Origin: Neostapfia colusana
Taxonomy: Eukaryota; Streptophyta; Magnoliopsida; Poales; Poaceae
Length of the DNA stretch: 64,000 nucleotides
NCBI GenBank assembly: GCA_030760725.1
Contig: JASWHV010000011.1
Coordinates: 15,897,501-15,961,500, forward strand
Direction: 5' to 3'
Shown here: in pieces, positions 10,581 through 21,879 of the stretch
Layout: every line of letters begins with the position of its first letter
How positions within the stretch are numbered: the first letter of the stretch is position 1
Translations under genes and position numbers: made by a program
Notes under the pieces: model-generated
Told to the model about the DNA's origin: nothing
Database searches by the model: none
What the model saw: only the letters and a program-made list of their open reading frames with translations

Positions 10581-13500
10581 ATGGAAAGCCCTAAGAAGAC
10601 TGGTGCTGGTAGTAATAATAAAGCCGATGATGTTGAGTTTAGTGACTCCAGCAGTTCAGACTCGTATCACAGTCCATCGGGTCCTTTTCCAAATATAAAA
10701 ATTAAAAAGACATCAGAGGATCTCGACCCAGAATATGATCCTGCCAGCGAGATATGGAACACGAATCTTAACTCCAACAGTTTAAGTTAATGTTGGTTGT
10801 CAAGTATATGAAGCCTTATAATTCTTTTCTACCTAGCTTAATTGCCAAGACAACGACGAGGTGACTTCGGCTCCTAAAACCTCGGAAGGTTCTCCAATGG
10901 TTGAATCCTCAAATTCAGTCAAGCGAAAACAAGGGCAACGAGATCCCAATAAGGGTCCATTGAACCGCATCATATACATAACAAGTGTCTGTCTAGGTGG
11001 GCTTCCCCAAGAACTACTGGATTCAGTTACAAAGTACTGAAATGCATGCGGTTGTCTTGTTAGAGAGCTCGTGCCGATCACAACCGAGAATTGGAGAAAA
11101 TTCGCTGAGGCGGACAAGAATGAGTTGTGGGAGAAGTTAAAGAATCAATTAAAGTTCCCAAAAGGCACGGAAGAAGTTGGAAAGAAAGCGAAATTGGTCT
11201 CTTGCGACAAGAAGTTTCGTGGCTGGAAGAGTGAAATGAATGTTTATGTTAAGGACAATAAGATCCCTAGCCCGAAGAAGATGGGAAAAATCACACAAGC
11301 TCAGTGGCAATAATTTGTTTGTCAAAAGACCACACCTAAGGCTAAAGCCCTAAGTGAATCTGGGTCAGAGCTTGCCAAAAAGAACAAATACCATCATCAC
11401 TTGGGGTCTGCCGGATATGCCCCAAAGTTGAGAAATGGAATAAAATATTAGAGGAAACCGTCAGTAAGGGCAATCCTGACCCGCTACAAGGCTGCGATGA
11501 GAGAACTAAGTGGTGGGTCTTAGCTTGGCCAGGTTTGACCAGCAAGGGCAAACTTGAAAAGCCCGACTCTGTGAACCAAGTAGAGCAAAAAATGAAAGAA
11601 ATAATTGAAAAGCAACAGAAGGGTCTCTTCGAGCCCAAGAGGGAGAATGACCATCTTACCGCTATCCTAGGCAACCCTGAACACGTGGACGGGTTCGAGC
11701 AATCTCTTCTCAGATGTCTTGGAGAGATGGTTTCTCGAACGATAAAGAGTTATATAGAAGACGTGACAAGTTCAAGAAGGTAATTGAAGATACGATTGAT
11801 CAAAAGGTCAAGGCATATGTTAAAGAAAGAATAGATGGACTTATAAAATTTGGACAATTAATGCCACAGAATAGAGCGATGGTTCCCGTGGCAATGGAGC
11901 ATTTGATATCTCTAACTTCCTACCCTAGCAGCGTAGGTTCTGTGCCAGGCTCAGGGTCAACCCCTAAGTTCCCTGTCGATGATATTGTTAAGGACACATC
12001 TTGTCATCTTCTTGTCCCGATCGGTAGAGCAGGGAACAAAACAAAATAGGTTGCCACTGCTATGGCAAAGCCAAACCTTGTCTTCAACGGCAATCCACTT
12101 CCGTTGTATTATGCTGTGGTGCAAGTTCTTCAGATCATTGATAATGATTATGAAGATTATGAAATAGACCAAATCACACCAGAGGGGATCACGACTCTGG
12201 GGAAGGCCGTCAACTAGTTAATCCTTTGGCACTGACGCGATATTGTGTTGTTCGATAATGAGCCGAGGTGTAGCCTCGCTGCATCTCGAAAGACTGCAGC
12301 CCCGTCTTCTTCGCCTAAATTCCAGGAAGATTCACTCCCGCTATGTCGCAGCAAGGAAGCAGTTGAACAACAACTTGAAGCAGTACAAGATCAAGCTGCT
12401 GGTAGTAAAGAGCAATCAGTTGAACAACAGGTTCAACAACAGGCCAATGTCCAACTTCCAATGAGTACTCCTCGGTCAGTGCCTACAAAAGTTAGCTTAT
12501 ACAAAAATAAGGAACCTTCTAAATAAGTGTCAGAATATTTGGAAAAATGAAGAAAAATATTACAAAATCTATTGCATCTCGTGCTTCACATGAGCCAACA
12601 TTAGAAAATATTGAGGAGTGGGAAGAAGACGGTATGAAATATACTTGGGAGATGGCTTTAGTTAAACCAGGAGTTCCGGTATACAAGATTCAAGACGTTC
12701 CTCCTGAATATGAGAATGGGAAGCCGTTCATGACATCGGCACAACTTAGCAAACAACATTTCTTGCTCAGAAGAATGCACAAGTAGTACATCACTGCCAG
12801 CACAAAATATAACGTTTGTTACGTCACATTTCGTGTGCCAAAAGAAACATTCTGAAGTATTGGAGAAGATAAACGAGCCCTTCTCTTTGAAGATCTGCGG
12901 AGCCTTTTCTATCGAGGCATGCTCGAAATCAACCTGCTACTCGTCTGGTGCTTGTAAGTGCCTCTAATATTTTGTAGTTTCTTTTCTTATTACACGCATA
13001 CACATGTCATGAGATTATAAAAATTTCGTACTTATTCAATAGGATGCAATACATGGATAATGAAAAGATGAATCCCAATACAGGTATCCTTGACCCTACA
13101 GTAATTGCAAAGTTGAATTTCGACTTTCAGGTGCAACGGGACTCAGAACAGTACAAACGCATGACAAAAAAAAAACAATTTGAAAAATCAATCGCAAGCC
13201 AAAAGAGGGATAGAAAGACAAAGGTTGCAGCCTACACAGAACATGCCATGTTTAACTTTGTCAGTGATGGCAAGGACCTCGTAAAGGCTCTGTACCACTT
13301 CAAGTAAGTTTGACACATGGCATGGAAATAATAATTATTGCTAATTTTTAACTTAACACGTGTGTTTGTACGTGTGCAGTAAACACTACATAATGATCTT
13401 CATCAAGCCAACGCTGGGTTTGGCAACGGTCTTGGACTCAGTCGATTACTCACAAGATACTTACAGAGATTTCCTTGACATTTTGAGAAGGCACAGTTAT

Positions 13501-13909
13501 TCGATACTTTTAATATACATGCATATATATAGGTTAGCAACTCTTATATGACATTCCTTGTATGACAACGCTTGGTGGTTTTATGCAGTCAGAGACCTGC
13601 TAATAAGGATGCATTGCATATATAACCTTATTATCCTTGTCCCAAGCAACCTTTTAGGACCGTCTTATGCGGGTATTATGTATGCGAGCATCTTCGGACC
13701 GGCTGCGAATATAGAGTGAATCGTGAGGATGTAAGTTATACTTAATGTCAATATTGTATTTTCCTTACTATTGAGTTTCATTTTCATTGTAACTAGTGTA
13801 TTTTAATACTATTATGTTATCGTTGTCACCAACACATTCTAAACTTTGTTATGTGTTTCATTGCAGTACACGAAGAATGTGGACGAAGAATGGCTGGTTT
13901 CTAGAGATA
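10581..13909 (+). pseudogene. Ptta/En-Spm-type protein with Ulp1-like C48 peptidase domain, N-terminal and central part
   Basis: ATG at 10581 opens a Ser/Asp-rich exon. The plant transposase (Ptta/En-Spm) domain follows (about 10840-11780: VPITTENWRKF, FRGWKSEMN, KITQAQW, ELAKKNKYHHHLGSAGY, KGLFEPKRE, LYRRRDKF). A Gln-rich linker (12300-12470) precedes a Ulp1-type cysteine peptidase (about 13040 onward). Catalytic His (HYIMIF, 13384-13386), Asp (VLDS, 13435-13437) and Cys (LCGYYVCE, codon 13668-13670) are all readable. Ulp1 proteases cleave SUMO from proteins, and such domains are common in plant transposons. Lesions include TGA near 11038, TAA near 11311, frameshifts near 11430 and 11710, and stops near 12047 and 12216. 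The gene is cut by the solo LTR at 13910 and ends at 17815. Confidence 0.8.
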
Positions 13910-16900
13910 TGTAAAAGCCCAAGAATTTACTTGCTAAAATGTTCATCACATCACCACACCACAGCTCATTTGGTGGATAGCTCATGAACATTTGTGAAGA
14001 GCATGTAAACACCATCAAGAGGGCGATTAGAGGAAAACACATAACTCTAAAAAGTAGGAACTCATACACATAAACATGAGAGGGTGAGCTCACCCTTAGA
14101 CCCTAAATGTTCTTAGGAGTGCTCATGCCAACTTTCATGCAAATCCAAATCATTTTGAGGTACTTTTGGAGACATTTGTAAAAAGAGCTAATTTGAATGC
14201 AAATTCAAATTCCAGCCCCTTTCATCACTTGGATTTAAAAGTTGGCCTCATATTCAAACTCAACACATTTTTCGAGTTAGTCCACCAATTTTCATCCTCA
14301 TTGGAGTTCATCTTGTCAGGAGCGATATTTGGATGAATTCAAACTGAATTTGAATTTTCAAATTCAAATGTGAACCAAATGTAGCCCAAACTAATTTCAA
14401 TTTGAGGAAATCAAATTCCACCTATGACTTGGGGCTGATGTCTGCACTTCAATTTTGAGTAGCTGAGATATATGTAGCATGAAATGGGAAAAGAATTAAG
14501 GGGGAGAGAGGGCCCACAAGTCAGTCCCAGAAACTGAGTGAACTGCCTCTGTTTCTCCGGGTTGCTGCCGAGACCGCGCCAGCGCGAGCTGCAGCTCGAT
14601 CACTGGGCAGCGGTGGGAGCGCCGCCTCATGATAGAACTGGGGAGGTTCCGTGTGAAGCGAGCAGCACATTTCTTGCCCACGTGAGCCGGCCCTCGGTTG
14701 CTCCCGATCACTTCATCGCTCAGCTTCCCCGTTTCTCCGCCTCCCGACACTCTCGGCTCCTCGGCGCCCGGGCGACACAAGCTCTCTCGTGCCCGATGAT
14801 CAACACAAGAATCAACTGCCCTAAGGTGCTTGTCATGCCAGTACAAACTGCTCGTCATTTCATGCATCATCGAGGGAGAATTTCTCCGGTTAGTTTTCGG
14901 TGTTCATAGAACCAAGCCACTCAAAACTCCAAAATTCACGGGGATTAGCTCCCACAGCGTATGCCAAGCTACCCACACGTTATACACGTTCCCACGGCCA
15001 TCTAGGATCAAAAATCATAAAAAACCGTCGAGTTTAGGCTCTGCTATTCAAGTTTTTCAAGTTGCCGCCGATATTGGACCTAGGTCGACGGTGAGCTCCC
15101 ATCTCTGGCCGTTTTCACGGTGAACCAGCACCATGTCCGTGCTTAGAATGTTGCCACGGAGCTATAGGGCCATGGGTTGACAGGAATGACCTCTGTAGGT
15201 GCCGGGCGACGTCGCCGGAGTTGCTCTGTAGCCGCGGCCTGTCGCCGACCGATTTCCGGCCACCTAGAGCCTTGGCCGACCCCGGGGATGAGTTCCTCGT
15301 GCTCTGATAGGCAGGGGCGGCGAGCCTTAGCCCTAGAGGAGGCTGGGAAGGCCCTTCCAGCAGACCTCGCCGGAGAACGCCGCCACCCGAGCTCGGGCGC
15401 GCGCAAGGAAGAAGAAGGGCATGGGTGGGGCCCACGTGCAGGGTTTAAGCATTTCTAAGATTTTCAGTGTTTTGTTCAAAACTTCAAATGGCTATAACTT
15501 TTGCTAGGAAGCTTCAAATTAAATGAACCAAATTTTGTTGGATTTATATCTTCGGGTACTATCCAGCAGAACAAGTTTCATCTCATGAAACTTATTGTTT
15601 TCCAGAATTAATTCCCTAAAATTTAAACTGTTGAGAATTTTATCTGGATAATTCTTTTATGGAAAATTCTGAAATTTGTCCAGGAGGTTCATTTGAAAAT
15701 CCTTGAGTCACAGGAACAATTTCAGATCCATCCAAGTTCATTTAGTCTCCCTAATGGTGTGATTAAGTGAACTGCCCTGAGAAAATAGAAAAATGTACAG
15801 AAACATTTTTCAGATTTTCTCAAATCTTGATTAGGGCATAACATCCTCTAGGATTCTCCAAATTACATGAGACTAACTCCATTAGAACCATCTCAAACTC
15901 TAGTTTCCAGAAAGTAATGGTTTGATCCATTAAAATCCCTGGAAATCCATAGAAGCTCTAGTAATGACCATTTAGACTTTTATTTGTACAGAGCGAAAAT
16001 TAGCTTTGATTCAGATGAAATTTGGTCAAGGCTCTGAGTAGGTTCTCACCAAGCCACAGTAAAAATTTTAGAGCCAAAGGGGAGGTCTAGATAGAGTTAT
16101 GTTCTTTACATACTAAATTTAACACATTGCATTTAATTGACATATCGGTTAAATTGCTTACGTATAGTCGCTGAAGGCTAGGAGGCCCTGGAGATTCTGG
16201 ACTTTATACTTCCGGAGAAAACACTAACACCTGACCAGCAGCAACAAGGCAAGCCCCGGTTTGCATTGAACAAGTTTTTAAAATTTTTCTTTATATACAT
16301 TTAGTGTGAAGTATGTGTATGCACTAGGTGTAGGATGGATGAAAACCCAAATGCATAACCAGATCATTCCAACAAGAGTGAGGGTATTGCCTAAGTCCTC
16401 GAGTAGTTTATGCTCTGCTTAATGTGTATAGACTTCGGTACAAGTCAAGTAGTTGGAATCTACTCGCGAGTATAGGATTCGTGACATACGGGATTGGTTC
16501 GAGTGATGTGAGATCACTTTAGTAAGAAAATAAGACTAGGCAGGGGCTAGGGTGCAGCAAGAGGATGTCTTGTGGGTGCGGCTCTGTCCATGTCGATTGA
16601 GGACCGATCCGTGTGCGGCCCACGCTGATCAAGTTTGAATGTACCGAAGGCATATCGGATATATGGGCCCCGATAAACTAATGTAACCTATACCTCCGGG
16701 CGTCGAGGCATAACACACCGATTTATAGGTGTAGGTTGAGGGCAGCAAGGTGGAAATCCTCTAACGGGCATAGAGAGATGCTCCTTGTAGGGAACCTCCT
16801 GTCCGTTTGGGTGCGACCGGTTCAATGTTTGGGCTGTTTGGTGAAAGATTCTCCCATACGACATCGAGGGAGCGTGCTGTGCAGCTCCACGGGTGGGCAT

Positions 16901-17631
16901 ACGTGACGTGCTCTTCGGGTATCCCTGCAGGTGTATATAGAGTCGATTCGCTGTCCCTCACGGTGATGAGTACCACTTGGTCACTGAGTCGTGACGTAGG
17001 TTAACATATGGAATGATGTGATTCAATATTGCTGTTATGAATAACTTGTATTGCTACATGTGTGCCACCAAATATTGCTCACTAAATTTCAGATTCCTGA
17101 ACTGTTAATTTGTTGCTAAAAGATGAACTAAGGATGCACTTGTAGGCGTGTCTGTTTGCTGCAATTTACCATCCTATCTTCGTTATGACCTGCATGTAGA
17201 GTTTTCTGTGTAGGTGAGTCGGTTAAGCCTTGCTGAGACATCGTGCTCACGGTTGCTGCTATGAGTGTTTGCAGGTGAGGAGTACCCCATGGACTCGGGG
17301 TACGAGTCCACCGGCGAGGGCTACCCTCTGTCGGGGACCTCGGCTTAGTGGGAGCCGTACATGCCGCGCTGAAGATGAGTGCAGCTAGTGTGGGTTGTCC
17401 GTAGGGCTAGACAACCGACTTTTGCTAGTTAGGTGGGCGTGAGTTGTACAAATTATCATCCGCTGTTGTAACTCTGTAGTTAGTTGTAAACTGAAGGTTT
17501 GTACTACCTATGTACATATTCAATTTATTTTCAATGTAATACCATGTTTCCTTATGATGTGTGCTGTCTGGTGTCGCATCGTGCGGCACCACCCTCTGAG
17601 ATCCTGGACGTATGTATTTCGGTCCGTCACA
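13910..17631 (+). mobile_element. Solo Tekay-like LTR with AGATA target duplication
   Basis: It starts TGTAAAAGCCC and ends GGTCCGTCACA, 3,722 bp, flanked by AGATA at 13905-13909 and 17632-17636. No PBS, ORF or second LTR follows, so it is a solo LTR left by LTR-LTR recombination. Its internal order matches the other long LTRs: AT-rich U3 (13910-14500), GC-rich leader (14520-15430), AT-rich region with the ~100-nt degenerate repeat (15488-15600, 15835-15940), E2 (16168-16248), structured block (16420-16985), E3 (17275-17348), and an AT-rich 3' end. It splits the Ulp1 gene cleanly. Confidence 0.92.
16168..17348 (+). other. E2-E3 acidic mini-exons in the solo LTR
   Basis: E2 (16168-16248, 81 nt) lies between CGTATAG and a GCAAGC donor. 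E3 (17275-17348, stop TAG) follows GTTTGCAG. Joined, they keep phase and give an acidic frame (E3: GEEYPMDSGYESTGEGY). E2 here carries an in-frame TAG at 16179-16181, so this copy is decayed. Confidence 0.5.
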
Positions 17632-17815
17632 AGATATGCCTGGTGGAGGAGCTGAGAATATTGCAAATCAACTATGTACCTTCACGCGTCTCGAAAATTT
17701 CCACCGAAAAGGGCAGTTCTTCGATGACGCAGGTGTAATAGCTGATGTGCCAGAACTTTCCCAGTATACTGATTGGTTTGTAGGGAAAAAACTTGTAAAC
17801 TATGAATTGAGATGA
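17632..17815 (+). pseudogene. Ulp1-like C48 peptidase, C-terminal end after the solo LTR
   Basis: The frame interrupted at 13909 resumes directly: AENIANQLCTFTRLENFH and GQFFDDAGVIADVPEL correspond to the C-terminal helix region of plant Ulp1/Ptta proteins, with a TGA at 17813-17815. The frame continues across the removed LTR plus one target duplication copy, confirming the insertion. The next 36 bases to 17851 precede element 1. Confidence 0.75.
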
Positions 17816-20387
17816 CTTTTTGGTGATATTGTGTCCATGATACTTGTCAGATGTAAGAGCCTCAGTTTTTGACACATATTTGAAGTGTTCATCACCATAC
17901 ACACACACCTCATTTGAGGAAAGATGATGAACACAAATGAAGAGCAAGTAACCACCATCAACATGCTCATTAGAGAACAAACTCACATATTGTAAAAGTG
18001 GTATTTCCCACATGTGATATAGAGGGGCTGGACATATGAAAACTCCTACACATTGCTAAGGATGTCCATGCCAAGTTTCACCCAAATTCCAAACCTGTTT
18101 GAGGTCATTTTGGGTATAGTTAGAAAGAGGGCAGTTTGAAACCATATTCAAATTCAAACTGTTTTTATCCCATGAATTAAAAAATGGGAGGCATATTCTT
18201 AGTCAGCACATTTTTGTGAGCCCACACACCAATTTTCACTCCATTTGGAGTTGATCTCGACATAAGCTAAGTGGGACAAATTCAAACTTTATTTGAATTC
18301 AAAACTGAACTTGTGCTGAAATTCATTCAAACCAAACCCAATTTGAATTCTAATCAACTCAAATGGCTCATGGGTGGATAATTTGAATCACCAGGGGTAT
18401 TATGGGGCTCACTGTTTACAACAGTGATTAGGAGTAAATTTCAGAGGTTAAAACCCCGGGTGGGACCCACATGTCATAGAGAGAAGGAGGCAAAACTTGC
18501 ACACAAAGTCACAGCCTCGGTGGGAAATTCCACCGAGCAGCTGTTGACTGTGCCACCGAGCAGCCACCGGCGCCACCAGCTGCTTCCCCTCTACGCGTGC
18601 TAGCGCCCAGGCGGCCTGCTCGCGCCCCCACGGGACCGTCACCGCCTCAGCAGGGTGAAGACCGGGTGCCTTCTTATCCCCGCGAGCGACACCGGGTGGC
18701 GCCATTCATTTTCTCCCCGAGCTCTCGGTCGATCGGGAAAACACAGCAAATAATCGTATCCTCGCCTCTCCGAGTTGCCAGGCAACATCCTGAGCTCGAG
18801 CATCACCCTCCCAACGCCTGAACCACCGGGTTTTGGCCACTGTTTCCGTGATCAACGACGACCGCCGCGGTTTAGCTGAAGAAAGGCGATCGGTATCACG
18901 TGGGCAGCACACTACAGCCACTTCCACGGCCGAGCAAGGGCGGCAAAAGGAGCGCACGGACTCCACGCTGCTTCCACCTGAAGCTCAAGCCACGCCGTGA
19001 ACTCTCGCCGGCGAATTCTCAGTTTTTGCTCCGGCGACCTTAAACTGAGCTTCCGGTACGGATCCTTTAAATTCTCGCTCTATGATCCTTCTCTAGCTAT
19101 CAAATCTTGCACATAGACGCTGGACTAGCCGGCGATCAAGTTCCTTTCTGCATCCGTGGCGTGAAACTGTCTAGAAGTGATGAATTTCAAGCTCGATCAA
19201 GAGTGGTCATGGCGGACACGCTCGGTCACACGGTGCCGACCGGCTTGCCGCCATCTTTGAACCCTTTTGCCACCTTGTCGAGCTTCTTAAAGATACACTG
19301 ATGCTGTAGGACCGTTTGTTCGAGGTGTTGGCGGGTTAGAACCCAAGGTCGCCGGCGCCGAACCTCAACCGAGGCCGCGGCACATCGCCGGGCTATTTCC
19401 GGTCACCGCCAGCCCTAACTGACACCGCCGACGTGTTCCCTCGACGTCGACAACCCCCTGGCGGCGAGTTTCAGGCCATCGGAGGTCCAGCAGCGGCGAA
19501 CCGGCGAGCTCCGGGTCTGCTCCGGTGAGGGGCGGCGGCGCGGGCGTGTCGGGAGGAAGACTCGGGTGTGGCTGGGATCGGCTGTGCTGGCGTGCAGGAA
19601 CCCCGCAGACCACGGTGTGCCGTCGCCTCGGCGCGCGACGCGTGTCCCCGGGGCCCACCCGCAAGTTTAAACTTTCCCCGATTTTCAGATTTCCTTCAAA
19701 CTTCAAATCCTCATAACTTTAGCTAGAAAGCTCCAAATCGAGTGAACCAAATTTTGTTGGATTCAGCTCTCTGAGCACTTTCCAGAAAATCAAGTTTCAC
19801 TTCATGAAAATCCTTAATTATCCATAATTAATTCCTCAAAATTTAAAATGTTTGGAATTTTAACTGGAGAATCCTTTGGAGGAAAATCATGAAATTTTGC
19901 TGGGATGTTCACCAAAATATCCCTGAACTACCATAAAAATTTCAGATCCATTTGAGCTCATTTGATCCATCTAATGGTGTGATTAGTGAAACTGTTCCAG
20001 AGAAAATAGAAAATGTTCAGAAACATTTTCAGAATTTTCTCTGAAATTGTTTAGCTCATATATTTAGTTAGGTACCCTCAAATTAAGTGAGACCAACTCC
20101 ATTAGAACCCTCTGAAAATCTAGTTTTCAGAAAGTCATAGTTTGTTTCATGAAAATCCTTAGAACACCCTAAAAGCCTTCAATCAAGGTCAAGTACATAA
20201 TTAATTGTGGAGGGCTCAAATGAGCTTTGCTGCAATAAAAACTTGACCAAGTCTCTGTTTAGGTTGTAACCAAGCCACAGTAAAAGTTTCACAGTCATTG
20301 GGTCTGTCTAGTAAGGGTTATAGACTTCACAAAGTTAAATTCAATCAAATGCATTTAAATTAATACATATACTTGTATATCATGTAG

Positions 20388-21589
20388 TCGCTAAGGTCGA
20401 GGAGGAACCCGAAGTCCTAGACTTCGTTACTCCAGAGGAGCAGCTAGCCTACGACCAAGAGCAGCAAGGCAAGCTCCGGTTTGCATTAACCTTTTACCAG
20501 TTTTTATTGTTTTGGGCACATACTTGATTACTTTATTCTTTGCATTAGAGTCTTGTTTGGAAACCCAACTGCATAGCCAAGAAAACCATGGGTTGGGTTT
20601 AGGATTGCAAACCCCGTTAGCTACTGCAATGCTAAGATAGTGTAGGATTCGGTACAAGTCGAGTAGTTGGAACTACTCGCGAGAATAGGCTAGAGGCACA
20701 TCGCTCGGGTAGAGATAGCACATGATACACATGGCAAGAAAGATGAGACCAAGCGGAGAGTAAGGGCAGCAGGACTTTGGGGCCTGTGCTAAGATAGTGT
20801 CGTTTGAGGACCGAGCCGTGTGCGGGCCTGTTGAACAACCTAGAACAGTACCGAAGACCTACCGGATATATGGGAACCGGGAAACCGATGTAACTCGGGT
20901 AGCTGGGTATTGAGGCATTGCCCGTCGTTCAGGGGGTGGGTTGAGAGCTCGAGGTGTAAATCGGCTGGCGGCACTGAGATGCGCGTGCAGAGACCTCTTG
21001 CTCGGGACGATGGGACCGGTTCAATATTTGGCTGACGGGTGAAAGGTGGTTGCGTACGGCGTCCGTGATGGTTGCTGTAGGCAACATCGAGTACGGGCAT
21101 ACGTGACGGGTTATTCGGGTAACCCTGCAGGTGTAAATCGATTATAATCGCCGTCCCTCGCGGTCAGTGAGTACCACTTGTTCACTGTACCGTGACGTAA
21201 AAAGAACAGGCTAGTTGCATGTTAAAATATTGCTGATTGAAAGATGGACTTGATTGCTAATGATTTTCTGTAGTCTAGAGCTAACTAAAGTTCTTTTTAA
21301 CTTTGGGCAAAGTACATGAGAGAAATGCGTTTCTTGTTTGGTTGCGGCTCTCTCATGTGTCTTAGCGTAAGGTTCTCCACAACCTGCTGCTAAAACTTGA
21401 AAGGTTCCACTAATTAGGCGAGTCCTTTGCAAATGATTTTATCTCATGTACCCATCACCCCTCATGTAGAAGTTCCATGTTTAGGTGAGACGGGTCAGAC
21501 TTGCTGAGCCTTCGTGCTCATTGCTTGTGTTTGAAGCTTTTGCAGGATTCTATGAGGAAGGGACTCCCGAAGAGGAGACGGAACCCTAG
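20388..21589 (+). other. E2-E3 acidic mini-exons, element 1 5' LTR
   Basis: E2 (20388-20468, 81 nt) runs from CATGTAG to a GCAAGC donor and reads VAKVEEEPEVLDFVTPEEQ. E3 begins at 21546 after TTTTGCAG and reads GFYEEGTPEEETEP. The stop at 21587-21589 is TAG where the 3' LTR copy has CAG, so this copy is shortened. Confidence 0.55.
20640..21200 (+). other. Conserved structured block between E2 and E3 (element 1)
   Basis: Starts GGATTCGGTACAAGTCGAG and includes a perfect 7-bp hairpin (GAGTAGT-TGGA-ACTACTC), CCGGATATATGGGAACCGG and ACCGTGACGTA near its end. The same order recurs in LTR-1, the solo LTR and, reversed, in LTR A and LTR B. No sustained reading frame is seen. Confidence 0.5.
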
Positions 21590-21867
21590 GAGGGGAACCC
21601 TGTCGAGTGGGAGTCGTACATGCCGAAGAGTTAGTGCGTGTGTGTGCTAGCAAGGACACGTTCAAGGGCTGAACGTGGACTTGATGCGTAGTCTACGCCC
21701 GTGAGTGTAGACTGGACTTATTTTGATGTAAACATGTTCATAAACCAGTTTATGTAATAAAATTTTGCTTCCGCTTTGTACCTTTGATGTGTGTTATCCG
21801 GTGCTGTGCAACGCAGTACCCCTCAGCGTGATCCTGGCTCGACAAGACCGTGGGGTCGTGTCAGCGC

Positions 21868-21879
21868 TGGTATCAGAGC
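21868..21879 (+). other. Primer binding site, initiator tRNA-Met (element 1)
   Basis: TGGTATCAGAGC four bases after the 5' LTR end; complementary to the 3' end of initiator tRNA-Met, which primes minus-strand DNA synthesis. Confidence 0.95.

Larger units (their letters stand above)
17852..21863 (+). repeat. Element 1 5' LTR
   Basis: TGTAAGAGCC...GTCGTGTCA, 4,012 bp. Subregions: AT-rich U3 to about 18430; GC-rich leader 18440-19680; AT-rich region with two copies of a degenerate ~100-nt motif (19705-19810, 20050-20155); E2 (20388-20468); structured block (20640-21200) with hairpin GAGTAGT/ACTACTC (20663-20680); E3 (21546-21589). Relative to the 3' LTR it lacks about 60 bases near 19540 and has a replaced patch at 20787-20800. 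Confidence 0.93.

Noticed and set aside
21868..21879. TGGTATCAGAGC as part of a tRNA gene (also 39673 and 58584)
   Set aside because: Only the 3'-end complement of initiator tRNA-Met is present, directly after an LTR; it is a primer binding site.
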